A stretch of 64,000 nucleotides of DNA. Origin: Ruminococcus sp. YE71 (GTDB taxonomy: Bacteria; Bacillota; Clostridia; Oscillospirales; Ruminococcaceae). This document shows positions 51,137 to 61,078 of the stretch, piece by piece; position 1 is the first letter of the stretch, and the number at the start of each line of letters is the position of its first letter. Location: NCBI RefSeq assembly GCF_900119155.1, contig NZ_FPIR01000001.1, positions 62,001-126,000 of the forward strand. The letters are read 5' to 3'. A program made the translations under genes and the position numbers. A model generated the notes under the pieces. It was not told the origin of the DNA. It saw only the letters and a list, made by a program, of their open reading frames with translations, and ran no database searches.

Positions 51137-51166
51137 TTAACACATTTCCGAGAAGTATGTTATAAT
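51137..51166 (+). promoter_or_regulatory. metE promoter
   Basis: TTAACA (51137-51142) and TATAAT (51161-51166), spacer 18 bp. The leader is only about 30 nt, so there is no room for a SAM riboswitch or T-box. Confidence 0.7.
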
Positions 51167-51201
51167 GATAATACCAACTAAACATACTGGAGGAATAGGA
51201 A

Positions 51202-53475
51202 ATGAAAACATCGATCATCGGTTATCCGAGAATAGGCGAGCTTCGTGAGCTCAAATTTGCCAGCGAGCGTTATTTCAAGAATGCGCTCTCTGCCGCAGAC
51301 TTGCAGACGACCGCTAAAATGATACGTAACTACAACCTTGGATTGCAGAAAAACAGCGGTCTCGACTTTATCCCGTCGGGGGATTTCTCGTTCTACGACG
51401 GGGTGCTGGACACGGCTTTCCTGCTGAACGCTGTTCCCGAAAGGTACACCGCCCTCGGACTTTCGGAGCTTGACACATACTTCGCCGCCGCGAGAGGTCA
51501 TCAGGACGAAAACGGCGACGTTAAGGCTCTCGCCATGAAAAAATGGTTCAATACCAACTATCACTACATCGTCCCCGAGATAGAGGACAGCACCGAGATA
51601 CGCCTCAGCGGCACAAGACCCTTTGACCTTTTCAGCGAGGCTCTTGACAACGGCGTCAGGACCCGTCCCGTGGTCATCGGCGTGTACACCTTCCTCAAGC
51701 TGGCGAGATTCACGGGCAGAAAGACTGCCGCCGATGTGGCAGATGCGGCTGCCGAAGCCTACGCTGCACTGCTCCGCAGGTTCGGGGAGCTGGGCGCGGA
51801 GTGGGTGCAGATAGACGAGCCCTCTCTCGTCACCGATATGACCGCCGAGGATACCGCGCTCTTTGTCTCCCTCTACAAGAAGATACTCGCGGCGAAGGGC
51901 GGCGTAAAGGTACTGGTACAGACCTATTTCGGCGACGTGCGCGACTGCTACACCGAGCTGTGCGGACTGGACCTTGACGGCATCGGTCTTGACTTCGTCG
52001 AGGGCAAGAAGTCGCTCGAACTCGTCCGCGCCCACGGTTTCCCGAAGGACAAGGTACTGTTCGCGGGAGTGGTCAACGGCAAGAACATCTGGAGGAACAA
52101 CTACGCCGTCACCGTAAACACCGTTCTCGAACTGAAAAAGTATGCGGCGGACATCGTGCTGAACACTTCCTGCTCGCTGCTGCACGTTCCCTGCACCCTC
52201 GAAAACGAGAAGAAGCTGCCCGACAGTGTGAAGGAGCATTTCGCCTACGCGAAGGAGAAGCTGACCGAGCTTGCCGAGCTTAAAAAGATACTCGCGTCCG
52301 ACGACCCCACCTCGACGGAAGCCTACAGCCGCAACGCCGCGCTCCACAGCGGTCAGAGGATAGCCGCGAACAGTGCTGTAAGGGACAAGGTAGCGGCGCT
52401 GACCGAGAGCGATTTCGTTCGTCTGCCCGAGTTTGCGGAGCGTGAGAAGATACAGAAGGCGCGTTTCGGGCTGCCGCTTTTCCCGACCACGACGATAGGC
52501 TCGTTCCCGCAGACTGCCGACGTAAAGGCGAACCGTTCGGCGTTCCGCAAGAGGGAGCTGAGCGAGAAGGATTACGAGGCTTTCATCGAGAAGAAGATCG
52601 CGGAGTGTGTGGCGTTACAGGAAGAGATAGGGCTCGACGTACTTGTACACGGCGAGTTCGAGCGCAACGACATGGTGGAGTATTTCGGCGAGTGTCTTGA
52701 CGGCTACATCTTCACGGAGAAAGCATGGGTACAGTCTTACGGCACGCGCTGTGTAAAGCCGCCTGTGATCTGGGGAGACATTTCCCGTGCGAAGCCGATG
52801 ACGGTAAGGTGGTCAAAGTATGCACAGAGTCTGACGGACAAGCCGATGAAGGGAATGCTGACGGGACCTGTCACCATACTGAACTGGTCATTCCCGAGGG
52901 AGGACATCACGCTGAAAGAGAGTGCGTTCCAGATAGCGCTTGCTATCAGAGAAGAAGTACTTGATCTTGAAGCGAACGGCATCAGCATCATACAGGTCGA
53001 CGAAGCAGCGTTAAGGGAGAAGCTGCCGCTGAGGCGTGCGGACTGGAGAGAGGACTATCTGAACTGGGCGATACCTGCGTTCAGGTATGTACACAGCGGA
53101 GTGAAGCCCGAGACGCAGATACATACACATATGTGTTACAGCGAGTTTGCGGACATCATCAAGGAGATAGACGACATGGATGCGGACGTCATCACATTTG
53201 AAGCATCGCGTTCGGATCTGACGATACTGGATGTACTGAAAGCGAACGATTTCCGCACGGAAGCAGGACCTGGAGTATATGACATACATTCACCGAGAGT
53301 ACCCTCAAAAGAAGAGATAAAAGCAGCCATAGGGAAGATGACCGACAGGATAGAGATAGAGAAGTTATGGGTCAATCCCGACTGTGGATTAAAGACGAGA
53401 GGGAATGAGGAAACGATACCGAGTCTGAAAAATCTTGTAGAAGCAGCAAAAGAGAAGAGAGAAGAATACAGATAA
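51202..53475 (+). CDS. metE: Cobalamin-independent methionine synthase
   Basis: 757 residues, normal for MetE, which transfers a methyl group from methyltetrahydrofolate polyglutamate to homocysteine. The N-terminal barrel begins IIGYPRIGELRELKFA. The catalytic C-terminal barrel carries FPTTTIGSFPQT, HGEFERNDMVEYFGE, and the zinc ligands His, Glu and Cys in HTHMCYSEF (with Cys) and the final NPDCGLKTR. Ribosome site GGAGG. The last third uses more A/T-ending codons than the first two thirds. A terminator follows. Confidence 0.97.
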   Translation: MKTSIIGYPRIGELRELKFASERYFKNALSAADLQTTAKMIRNYNLGLQKNSGLDFIPSGDFSFYDGVLDTAFLLNAVPERYTALGLSELDTYFAAARGHQDENGDVKALAMKKWFNTNYHYIVPEIEDSTEIRLSGTRPFDLFSEALDNGVRTRPVVIGVYTFLKLARFTGRKTAADVADAAAEAYAALLRRFGELGAEWVQIDEPSLVTDMTAEDTALFVSLYKKILAAKGGVKVLVQTYFGDVRDCYTELCGLDLDGIGLDFVEGKKSLELVRAHGFPKDKVLFAGVVNGKNIWRNNYAVTVNTVLELKKYAADIVLNTSCSLLHVPCTLENEKKLPDSVKEHFAYAKEKLTELAELKKILASDDPTSTEAYSRNAALHSGQRIAANSAVRDKVAALTESDFVRLPEFAEREKIQKARFGLPLFPTTTIGSFPQTADVKANRSAFRKRELSEKDYEAFIEKKIAECVALQEEIGLDVLVHGEFERNDMVEYFGECLDGYIFTEKAWVQSYGTRCVKPPVIWGDISRAKPMTVRWSKYAQSLTDKPMKGMLTGPVTILNWSFPREDITLKESAFQIALAIREEVLDLEANGISIIQVDEAALREKLPLRRADWREDYLNWAIPAFRYVHSGVKPETQIHTHMCYSEFADIIKEIDDMDADVITFEASRSDLTILDVLKANDFRTEAGPGVYDIHSPRVPSKEEIKAAIGKMTDRIEIEKLWVNPDCGLKTRGNEETIPSLKNLVEAAKEKREEYR

Positions 53476-53481
53476 TCCAGA

Positions 53482-53516
53482 CAAACTTTTTCTGCCCCGG
53501 CCGAACACGGGATGCG
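53482..53516 (+). repeat. Tail fragment of repeat R2
   Basis: aaactttttctgccccgg and cgaacacgggatg closely match the 3' tail of R2b/R2c (aaacttttt..ccccggcgaacacgggacg). The head with its inverted pair is missing. It lies between the metE stop and the metE terminator. Confidence 0.6.
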
Positions 53517-53526
53517 GATAAATATA

Positions 53527-53553
53527 GCCCCGAGGTGTGCTCGGGGCTTTTTT
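53527..53553 (+). terminator. metE terminator
   Basis: A perfect 8-bp stem, gccccgag (53527-53534) and ctcggggc (53540-53547), followed by six T. Confidence 0.9.
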
Positions 53554-55975
53554 ATATCTTATTCAGTTCGCTTAACTTCAGATTTTTTATCGGTCTTAAC
53601 GCTATCACGTCTATCAATACCGTGAATATTATCGTTATCCCTATGCCCGCGATCCACGCCGTCAGACTTATCCCCCTGTCAAACTGGACAAACGGCTGCT
53701 CCATCGAACGCTCTATCCTGTACGCTGTCACCGAACCGAATATGATACCCGCGATCATCCCGATGACCCTCGTCATCGCCGCCTCCCGCAGTACATACCC
53801 CCTGACTTCCCGTATCGTGAAACCGTTGATGCGCATTACCGTCAGCTCCGTCTTCTTGTGAAGGATGTCGCTGACCGTCAGGTTCAACAGCACAAACCCC
53901 GCCATTACCGCTGACATCAGAATGAATAGTATCACAATGACCGTCACCGCCGATGTCGATGCCTCGAATATCGCTCTGTCTGCGTCCGATGCCTTTGCAC
54001 TCTCGAAACCGCTCACCTGACTCAGCGCCGAAATCAGCTCGCCCTCGTCCGCACCGTTCAGCTTCACCGCATATTCGTTCGGCAGATACTTCCTGCCCGT
54101 CAGCTTCTCGTAATACTCCTCGCTCATTACCATCGGTCTGCCGATGTAGTTGTCGAATATCCCTGCTACTTTGACCGTACACTCTTTCTTTCCGCCGACG
54201 GTTATCCCGAACTCGCTCCCCTCGCTGAGACCGTACTCCTCGGCAAGCCGCTTCTGGATGAATACGCCCTCCTCCGTGGGAACTATCGGCTCGCCCGTAT
54301 CGATGCCGCGCATATGGAACATCTCCCCGAACTCGCCGATGTCGGTGCAGATCAGCTCCGCCGTCTGGATGTTGGTGATGCGGTAGGTCACGAAAGTCGA
54401 GTACAGCGCCGTGTGCTCCGCGCCTGCCCTGTCCAGAACTTCCGCGATGCTGTCGGCAGCGCCCGGGCAGGTGTCGGTGTCGAACCTCACCCGAAGGTCG
54501 TAGTCAACTATCGTGCCGTACTGCTTTTCGGGCGAACCGTCCACCGCGGATTTCAGGGTGAACCCTATCACCACAAGCGAACAGCACCCCGCCACACAGG
54601 CGACCGTCACGATGACACGTCCAAGGTCGCGGCGGATGTTCGTGAGTATCAGCCGCGTGCGGAGAGACAGCAGATGCCTGCTCTTCCCTTTCGGGCACAG
54701 ATGTTTCTGCGGAACTTTCGCACGCATGAGCTCGGTCGCGGGGAGCTGCATCAGCTTCCTGCACGAGAAAAGCGACGCGGCAGCCGCGAGCATCAGCCCT
54801 GCCGTCAGCACCGTCACCGTGGGTCTGACCGCCGTCATCGGTGCGGTGATGTCGAAGGTGTAGTAGCGGTCGTAGGTGTGCAGGATGAACTTCTCCATCC
54901 CGAAACGCGCCGTCAGGATGCCTGCGGTCAGCCCGATAAGGGTCGCCGAGACACCGTAGAGCAGGTATTTCGCGGCTATCTCGCCTGCGGTCAGTCCGAG
55001 GGCTTTTGCCGTTCCCACGACGGTGCGCTGTTCGTCCACCATCCGCGTTATCGAAGCGTATATCACCAGCGCCCCCACCACGATGAACAGCAGTGCAAAG
55101 GTGGATTCCATGCTGAACAGGTTGCCGCTGCCGTATATCAGCTGCACGAAGCAGGCGTTGCCGTGACCGTCGAGGACGAACCAGCGCGGTTCGGTGTCGT
55201 AGTCCTCGTCCGCGAAATTCTCGCGGTATATCTCGTCGAGTATCGCCGAGCGTTCTTTGCCGAGGGTCTCAAGCCGTCCGCAGACCTCAGCCACTTCCCT
55301 GCCGTACCTTTTCCCGAAACGGTCGGGCGCCGCCTTCCTGTCGATGGTGACCTCGGCTTTCATGCAGCAGTCGTATATCCCGTCGATGTCGAAAGCTTCG
55401 GGCAGCACCATGACGTACAGCGTATCGGGGACGTTCAGGTTGGTGTGGTCGGGGTGGCTGACGAACCCCGTGACGGTATAGCCGCTGCTTTTCAGGTACG
55501 CGGCAGTACCGCCGTCCGCACCGCAAAGCTCGATATTGTCGCCGATATGCCAGTCCATCTGTTCGGCGAGCCGCTGTTCGACGGCACATTCGAGGCGTTT
55601 CCTCGGGAGTCTGCCGTCTGTGACCTGCGGACGGTTTATCCGTTCGGTGAGCGAGATGACGTCGGCGTCCTGTCTGACCTGACCCGACGAGACCTTCGCC
55701 TTTGTCTGCCACACCTGTTCCACGTCGCTGACGCCGTCGGTCTGCCAGACAGCGTCGATATCCTCTTCGGTGAGGGCAAGGGTGGAGACTATCTCGATAT
55801 CGCGGTAGTTTGCGTCGTTATACATCCGCGAGCAGTTTCTTCTGAGGGCGCAGCCTGCATAATCGATACCGAGGAAAGCCGCCGCCCCGAGGAAAGCGAT
55901 AACTATGACCGACAGGTAAGAAACGCGGTGTCTGCGGATATTTCTGATAGCGTCTTTGAGCTGAGTAGGTCTCAT
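53552..55975 (-). CDS. FtsX-like ABC permease
   Basis: 807 residues. An N-terminal helix (SYLSVIVIAFLGAAAFLGI), an outer domain of about 220 residues, three helices (including FALLFIVVGALVIYASI), the central TRLILTNIRRDLGRV segment that begins the second half, another outer domain and the last three helices. The layout is that of duplicated FtsX/MacB permeases. It starts 4 bp after its ATPase stop, so they are co-transcribed. It differs from the other FtsX permease at 45786 in gene order and sequence. Substrate unknown. Confidence 0.9.
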   Translation of the reverse strand: MRPTQLKDAIRNIRRHRVSYLSVIVIAFLGAAAFLGIDYAGCALRRNCSRMYNDANYRDIEIVSTLALTEEDIDAVWQTDGVSDVEQVWQTKAKVSSGQVRQDADVISLTERINRPQVTDGRLPRKRLECAVEQRLAEQMDWHIGDNIELCGADGGTAAYLKSSGYTVTGFVSHPDHTNLNVPDTLYVMVLPEAFDIDGIYDCCMKAEVTIDRKAAPDRFGKRYGREVAEVCGRLETLGKERSAILDEIYRENFADEDYDTEPRWFVLDGHGNACFVQLIYGSGNLFSMESTFALLFIVVGALVIYASITRMVDEQRTVVGTAKALGLTAGEIAAKYLLYGVSATLIGLTAGILTARFGMEKFILHTYDRYYTFDITAPMTAVRPTVTVLTAGLMLAAAASLFSCRKLMQLPATELMRAKVPQKHLCPKGKSRHLLSLRTRLILTNIRRDLGRVIVTVACVAGCCSLVVIGFTLKSAVDGSPEKQYGTIVDYDLRVRFDTDTCPGAADSIAEVLDRAGAEHTALYSTFVTYRITNIQTAELICTDIGEFGEMFHMRGIDTGEPIVPTEEGVFIQKRLAEEYGLSEGSEFGITVGGKKECTVKVAGIFDNYIGRPMVMSEEYYEKLTGRKYLPNEYAVKLNGADEGELISALSQVSGFESAKASDADRAIFEASTSAVTVIVILFILMSAVMAGFVLLNLTVSDILHKKTELTVMRINGFTIREVRGYVLREAAMTRVIGMIAGIIFGSVTAYRIERSMEQPFVQFDRGISLTAWIAGIGITIIFTVLIDVIALRPIKNLKLSELNKI

Positions 55976-55979
55976 AGCG

Positions 55980-56699
55980 TCACCAGACCAGTTCTTCCGC
56001 GCGGAGCGGATGCGGATTATCGCTGACGGAGTCTATCCTGCCGTCTCTGAGTCTGACGACACGGTCAGCCATTCGGGCTATCTCAGCGTTATGGGTCACC
56101 ATCATAACGGTAGTGCCCTGACCCCTGACTATCTCCTCAAAAGTGCGGAGGACTTCGATAGCGGTGTTATGGTCGAGGGCGGCGGTAGGTTCATCAGCGA
56201 GGATCAGTTTCGGACGTTTGACTATCGCCCTTGCGATAGAGACTCTCTGCTGCTGACCGCCCGAGAGCTGACCCGGGTAATGATCGGCGCGGTCAGTGAG
56301 CCGCACCTTTTCAATAGCCTCGTGAGCGTCCATAGGGTCATCGGCAAGTTCAGCGATAAACTGAACATTTTCGAGAGCGGTAAGGTTCGGCATAAGGTTA
56401 TAGTCCTGAAACACGAAGCCGACAGAGCGGCGGCGGTAAGCGGTAAGTTCCTTTTCGGGGGGGTGAGAGAAGTCCTTATCCTCAAAGAATAGTTTACCAT
56501 CGGTAAGCTGATCCATGCCGCCGATGATATTCATGAGAGTAGTTTTACCGCAGCCCGACTCACCGAGCACGACGACGAATTCATCGGGAAATATTTCGAG
56601 GTCAATATTTTTAAGCACTCTGATGACGCCGTCACCCGAAGGAAAATCCTTAGAAGCGTCAACAAGTTTTGCGAGAGGTCGAATATTATCGTGTATCAT
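55980..56699 (-). CDS. ABC transporter ATPase (LolD/MacB type)
   Basis: 239 residues with Walker A GESGCGKTTL near residue 46, Q-loop VFQDYNLM, signature LSGGQQQRVSIARA, Walker B LILADEPTAALD, and switch MVTHNAEIA. Ribosome site AAAGGGA. It is the first gene of a two-gene operon with the FtsX-type permease and presumably powers export or signalling by it. Confidence 0.93.
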   Translation of the reverse strand: MIHDNIRPLAKLVDASKDFPSGDGVIRVLKNIDLEIFPDEFVVVLGESGCGKTTLMNIIGGMDQLTDGKLFFEDKDFSHPPEKELTAYRRRSVGFVFQDYNLMPNLTALENVQFIAELADDPMDAHEAIEKVRLTDRADHYPGQLSGGQQQRVSIARAIVKRPKLILADEPTAALDHNTAIEVLRTFEEIVRGQGTTVMMVTHNAEIARMADRVVRLRDGRIDSVSDNPHPLRAEELVW

Positions 56700-56731
56700 T
56701 CCAAAATTCCCTTTTTAGTTTAAGGTGAGCG

Positions 56732-58105
56732 TTATTGTTTCTTTCTGCCTGCTTTGAATATCACTAACATCAATATCGCATAATATGCCGCTACTGCACC
56801 AAGACATATCATACACATCCCGTCTGACCGCGGCGCTATACTTACTAATATCAATACAGGTGAGCCTAACAGTATCCCCATACTGCTGCCCGTTATCAGA
56901 TTGCCCGCGGCAGGCGTCGAAAGCTCGGGGTCTATCTCCCTTAACAACAATACCCCCGAACTTATCGTACCTGTCATCATCCCGAACATCGAGATGAATC
57001 CCTCATGAAAATACTCGGGATACGCTCTCCTGCATACCGCCCATAAATGCAAAAACGTTACGGCTCCGCCTAATACCGCCATCAGAATGAACGGCAGCCA
57101 CAGCCCACGAATGTCCTCAATGTGTATCGACGCTATGCCCGCTGTTATCATTATGTCAAAGAAAAATCCCGATATCCTGTTCAGAAGATAGTTGTTCTGA
57201 TACTGCCGACGGATGACGCCCTGCCCACGCAGCTTCTCCATTACCGCTCTCACCATCATCGCTATCGCCGAACCGATGATGAAATTGAATCCCCATATCA
57301 GCGGACTTAACGACGCCGCTGCGCCCTCGGATACCGCCGCGAGCCCCTTCGTGATGCCGCAGGCCGCAAGATAGGTCAGCAAGTATACGGGCAGCACCAT
57401 CGCAAGCTGCATCGAGAGTTTGTCGATAGAGTCCGAGACAGGTATCTCGTTCTCGCCCTGAAAAAAATCAACGTCGGGCTTCTTCTCGGCGGCGGTACGC
57501 CGCGAACTTATCCTGCCGCTCCTGACCCAGATGTTCATGATGACGACTCCTGCCGTGCAGGCAGCAAGATACCCTGCGGCAGCTATCGCGAGCCCGAAGC
57601 TCCGACCGCCTTCAAAACCCAGCGATTCGTAGGTCGTGCCCACATTGTTCGCCTGCCCGGGTCCCTGACCGTAGCCCATCGGGAGCAGCAGCCCCGATGC
57701 CTTGAAAAGGTCGGGCATCACTGTGCAGCTAAGCGCGATGGACACGATGAGCCCCACGATGCCCTGCACCATGTACGAGCTGACGATGACCGCTCCCGAC
57801 CTGAGCCCCGTGAGCCGCTCCGCGTCCCCTGCGCTCTTCGTCGGCACGCGGAGACTCATCGCGATGAAACCCAGCGCGATGCCGTGGTACACCAGCTTCT
57901 CCATCAGCTCCGTGTCGATGCTGACGACTCCCAGATACCTCGCCCCCAGCAGCATGAACCCTGCCATCACCGCCACGGGCATCAGACTTTTCCTTATTAC
58001 TGCGAACCGCTGTCTGACCAGATACGCCAGCATTATCGCAAAAGCAATAAGTCCCAGCTGAATAACGAGCTCCCAAAGCCCCTGATTCCCCGAAGAATAA
58101 TCCAT
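56732..58105 (-). CDS. gltS: Sodium:glutamate symporter family protein
   Basis: 457 residues with about eleven membrane helices. The two re-entrant loops of the ESS (GltS) family are visible: PMGYGQGPGQANNVGTTYES near residue 145 and GMMTGTISSGVLLLREID near 385. GltS imports glutamate with sodium; substrate here may be another carboxylate. Ribosome site GGGGGAAGG is close to the ATG. It ends 32 bp before the ABC ATPase start on the same strand, so read-through is possible. Confidence 0.88.
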   Translation of the reverse strand: MDYSSGNQGLWELVIQLGLIAFAIMLAYLVRQRFAVIRKSLMPVAVMAGFMLLGARYLGVVSIDTELMEKLVYHGIALGFIAMSLRVPTKSAGDAERLTGLRSGAVIVSSYMVQGIVGLIVSIALSCTVMPDLFKASGLLLPMGYGQGPGQANNVGTTYESLGFEGGRSFGLAIAAAGYLAACTAGVVIMNIWVRSGRISSRRTAAEKKPDVDFFQGENEIPVSDSIDKLSMQLAMVLPVYLLTYLAACGITKGLAAVSEGAAASLSPLIWGFNFIIGSAIAMMVRAVMEKLRGQGVIRRQYQNNYLLNRISGFFFDIMITAGIASIHIEDIRGLWLPFILMAVLGGAVTFLHLWAVCRRAYPEYFHEGFISMFGMMTGTISSGVLLLREIDPELSTPAAGNLITGSSMGILLGSPVLILVSIAPRSDGMCMICLGAVAAYYAILMLVIFKAGRKKQ

Positions 58106-58200
58106 TCGGCCTTCCCCCTTTGCCCAAAAATTCAGATACGCGCCTTTTCAGCGTTTTCTATCAAACTCCCCGATAAGACCCGCACTCTCTGCCCCAAAGC

Positions 58201-59331
58201 TCACCTGCAAAGGCGGAATTCGTGGTATTTTCGGAGGTTGGCGGTGCCTTTGGTGCGGACCTCGTAGTAGTTGTCGGCTATGCTGAACAGGAGCCTGTTT
58301 GTGAGCACGAGTGCCATGTCTTTTATGTCGTCCATCGGGAACGTGTGTTCCGCAAATTCCAGTCTGTCCTCGTACTGGCGCATCTCGCCCTTAGCGATGA
58401 GAGTTTCCTCGTGTTCGCCGCCGAGCCTGACGAGCGTCAGACCGCTGTCGGAGAAGAGCAGTTCATCGTGTACGAAATCGCGTTCTTTGAGACGTTCGCG
58501 CTCCCAGATGTCCCATTCGTACAGCTGCGAGAAGGGAGCGGAAGGCGAGAAGAGACCCGTCGTGAGGTATCGGCGTTCCATGCCGCAGGTACAGCGGATG
58601 CGGTCGCCTTTTGTGTGCAGACCGCCGATCTTTCGGCATTCGGGGCAGAGGTAGAGCATCCGTTCGAGACCTTCTGCGAGCCGACGTCCGCGGTATTCGA
58701 CAGGTTCTGCCGACTGACGTTCCCATGCGTTTTCAAAAATATCGCGGTTTATCTGCGCGGTTATCTCGCGGGGCTTCATGGTTTTCAGCTGTTCGGCAGA
58801 GTACAGTCCGACAAGGCGGCAGTGAACTTTTCCGCGTCTGACGGTCTTACTCCATCGGGGGCAGCTAAGGTAACCGCCCTCGATGCGCATAGTTGCGAGG
58901 GTCACGCCCGAGCCTTTCGCGAGTTTACCTGTTGCGGAAAAAACGTCGATACTGAGACCATCCCAGCTTTGTTCGCCCTCTGCGAAGATGCAGACGGAGT
59001 GACCCTGATCGAGGTGGCGGCGGCATTTTATGACCGTATCGACGCCCGAAGCCGCCTTACGGCGAGGGACAGGGTCAGCCGCCCAGACAATAAATTTAGT
59101 CAGCAGACCCAAGCGGAAGAGGTGTTCGCTGGCCGCGTAGTAGACTTGTTTTTTGTGAAGGCTGAGACCCACGAGGATGGGGTCCCAGGCGGTAACGTGA
59201 TTAGAGATTAGCAGGACAGTACCGTCGATCTCGGGGACATCGCAGGAGAGTCCGAACATTCTGCGGACGATGGGTCCCAGCATCCCATAGAGGATACGCC
59301 ATATTCTTTTGTGGCGTTCATAACTATCCAT
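58201..59331 (-). CDS. PlsC-like acyltransferase with zinc ribbon and extra C-terminal domain
   Basis: 376 residues from the ATG at 59331, after GGAG; a TTG four codons upstream is the alternative. The first 200 residues form a PlsC domain: ISNHVTAWDP gives the NHX4D catalytic motif, and CIFAEGEQSWDG the EGXXS-like acyl-acceptor block. Then come CPECRKIGG and RIRCTCGMERR, four cysteines of a likely zinc ribbon, and a C-terminal domain of about 130 residues with regular strands. Ordinary PlsC proteins are about 240 residues. It would acylate lysophosphatidate or a related lipid at the membrane. Confidence 0.87.
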   Translation of the reverse strand: MDSYERHKRIWRILYGMLGPIVRRMFGLSCDVPEIDGTVLLISNHVTAWDPILVGLSLHKKQVYYAASEHLFRLGLLTKFIVWAADPVPRRKAASGVDTVIKCRRHLDQGHSVCIFAEGEQSWDGLSIDVFSATGKLAKGSGVTLATMRIEGGYLSCPRWSKTVRRGKVHCRLVGLYSAEQLKTMKPREITAQINRDIFENAWERQSAEPVEYRGRRLAEGLERMLYLCPECRKIGGLHTKGDRIRCTCGMERRYLTTGLFSPSAPFSQLYEWDIWERERLKERDFVHDELLFSDSGLTLVRLGGEHEETLIAKGEMRQYEDRLEFAEHTFPMDDIKDMALVLTNRLLFSIADNYYEVRTKGTANLRKYHEFRLCR

Positions 59332-59376
59332 ACCAAACTCCAATCTGAAAAAATCAAACGAACACGGGACGTTGGC

Positions 59377-60069
59377 TTATCTCGTCGTCAGAAACTTTAT
59401 CGCTCGCTCTATCGAGTCTTTTGAATTGCCCCAGTCTGCATCTTTGCCCGTGTTTCTGTAATCATACATCTTGCAATAGTGCGAAATATCCTTCTCCAAC
59501 TCGTTCAGATACCCCTTCACCAACTCCGTACAACTCTCACGAAACTCGTTCTTGTACCCCTTGTCCATCTCCTCAGACCTCCGCATCAAAGTACGATAGT
59601 GCGGCAGACACAGATACTCCTGCTCCCTGAATAACTCCCTGAACTCCCTCTCGTTCCTGTACAGATCAAACATATTCGTCAGCCACCGCGTGAATGCCCA
59701 CTCTATCTTGTTGCACACAAAGCAATCATTCACTATCCGCGCTACCCGCTCCGTCGTCTTGCGGTTCTTTGAATCCTTCGTCTCGAAAAATCCTTTGTCG
59801 TTGAATACGTTCTTCTGTAACTCCTGCAAATGCGTCTGTAACATCAGCGCCAGCGAGAGCCTGTTCTTGCAGCTTCGCATCTGCTCGAAATGTTCCTTGC
59901 AAAAACCCGTCTTGTTGGTCTCGATGCGCACATCGGGCTCCATCATCGCCGCACCCATGATGTACTCCACCGCGTGCTGCTCTAACTCGTCACGCATCGC
60001 ACATACGGGACATCCGCACTTCTTCTCGAATATCTCATTTACTGGAATCGTAAGAATGCTCTCACGCAT
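59377..60069 (-). CDS. DUF6062-like cysteine-rich cytoplasmic protein
   Basis: 230 residues from the ATG at 60069 (GGGGGTG site); a longer in-frame start at 60150 is unlikely. It holds CGCPVCAMRDELEQHAVEYI near residue 17, TGFCKEHFEQM near 55, DCFVCNKIEW near 117, and YLCLPHY near 152: four Cys/His pairs that may bind two metals, in an otherwise helical protein. This pattern fits the DUF6062 family of Firmicutes, whose function is unknown. It is separated from the next gene upstream by about 100 bp. Confidence 0.75.
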   Translation of the reverse strand: MRESILTIPVNEIFEKKCGCPVCAMRDELEQHAVEYIMGAAMMEPDVRIETNKTGFCKEHFEQMRSCKNRLSLALMLQTHLQELQKNVFNDKGFFETKDSKNRKTTERVARIVNDCFVCNKIEWAFTRWLTNMFDLYRNEREFRELFREQEYLCLPHYRTLMRRSEEMDKGYKNEFRESCTELVKGYLNELEKDISHYCKMYDYRNTGKDADWGNSKDSIERAIKFLTTR

Positions 60070-60172
60070 AAAAAACACCCCCGAAAAAAACAGATAAGAG
60101 AAAAGGTATCGCCCACGGCGATGGATCAGATCCGTCCGCGGTACGGACACCTTTTCCCTTATCTTTTGTCTA

Positions 60173-61078
60173 TTATCTCAGATCCGAATAAGTTTCCCTT
60201 GCCTGCTGCTTTTCCCAGCGTTTTGCCATAGCGGGGAGCTTGTCCTGCCAGTATTCGCCCATGATGTCCTTCGCGAGGAGCATCCTGCACTCGGTGAAGT
60301 AGGGGAAGATGACCGCCGCAGGATAGATGAACACGCACAGAAGTGCATACGGCACCAGCGAGACCATGAAGAAGAACACGCGTCTGTGTCTGCCTTCCAT
60401 GAGCTTTACCGAAAGGTCGCAGGCGTCAAAGAAGTTGACACGCGGATTCAGCTCGACGATGTACTTGAAAAGCGACAGCGATACGAAATAATGCAGCATC
60501 GCACCTGCCCACACTATCGAGAAACCGATGCACAGCATGAACATCACAAGTCCTGCCATGTGTATGCTGCCTGTCATGCCCTTGTGGTAAAAATGCACTA
60601 TACCGTATATCCCGAGCCCCAGCGGAACGCTCAGCATCAGCTTGAAGAGGGTCAGTTTCAGACCGCACTTTATGCTGGGGATGAAAAGCCTTCTGCTGTG
60701 CCGCGACATATACCTCGCGACCTCGTTGGCGTTTTCGGTCACGTTAATGTAGTATCTCCGCACAAGATACGACACCGCTACCAGCATCACATGATACACC
60801 GCCGCCCTCGTTATCATGAGCAGCAGACCCGTCGAGAGGGACTTGTAATAATCCAGCTCGAAGGGCTTGTAGCCTGTCAGTCCTAACAGCTTTGCGGAGT
60901 TGATTATCAGCGCTTCGATAATGAATATGAACGACACCGCGGAGAAAAAGTACACCGTGCTTATCGCCGCTATATCCGAAGAATTGATTATCTTCCTCAG
61001 CGCATCCAGACGTATTTCCCTGTTTGTCCTGGGCTTTGGTGCGGGTGCCCTCTGGACTTTTTTTACCTGTTTAGTCAT
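60173..61078 (-). CDS. Polytopic membrane protein of unknown function
   Basis: 301 residues: a basic, Pro-rich N-terminus (VKKVQRAPAPKPRT), then about five or six hydrophobic helices between residues 37 and 265, and a basic helical C-terminus (KRWEKQQARETYSDLR). Segments such as FFDACDLSVKLMEGRH, before the final helices, recall DUF975-type membrane proteins, but the match is weak. It overlaps the histidine phosphatase gene by 8 bp and is probably co-transcribed with it. Confidence 0.72.
   Translation of the reverse strand: MTKQVKKVQRAPAPKPRTNREIRLDALRKIINSSDIAAISTVYFFSAVSFIFIIEALIINSAKLLGLTGYKPFELDYYKSLSTGLLLMITRAAVYHVMLVAVSYLVRRYYINVTENANEVARYMSRHSRRLFIPSIKCGLKLTLFKLMLSVPLGLGIYGIVHFYHKGMTGSIHMAGLVMFMLCIGFSIVWAGAMLHYFVSLSLFKYIVELNPRVNFFDACDLSVKLMEGRHRRVFFFMVSLVPYALLCVFIYPAAVIFPYFTECRMLLAKDIMGEYWQDKLPAMAKRWEKQQARETYSDLR

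Noticed and set aside
51173-51201. SAM riboswitch or T-box before metE
   Set aside because: The promoter at 51137-51166 leaves a leader of about 30 nt, too short for either.
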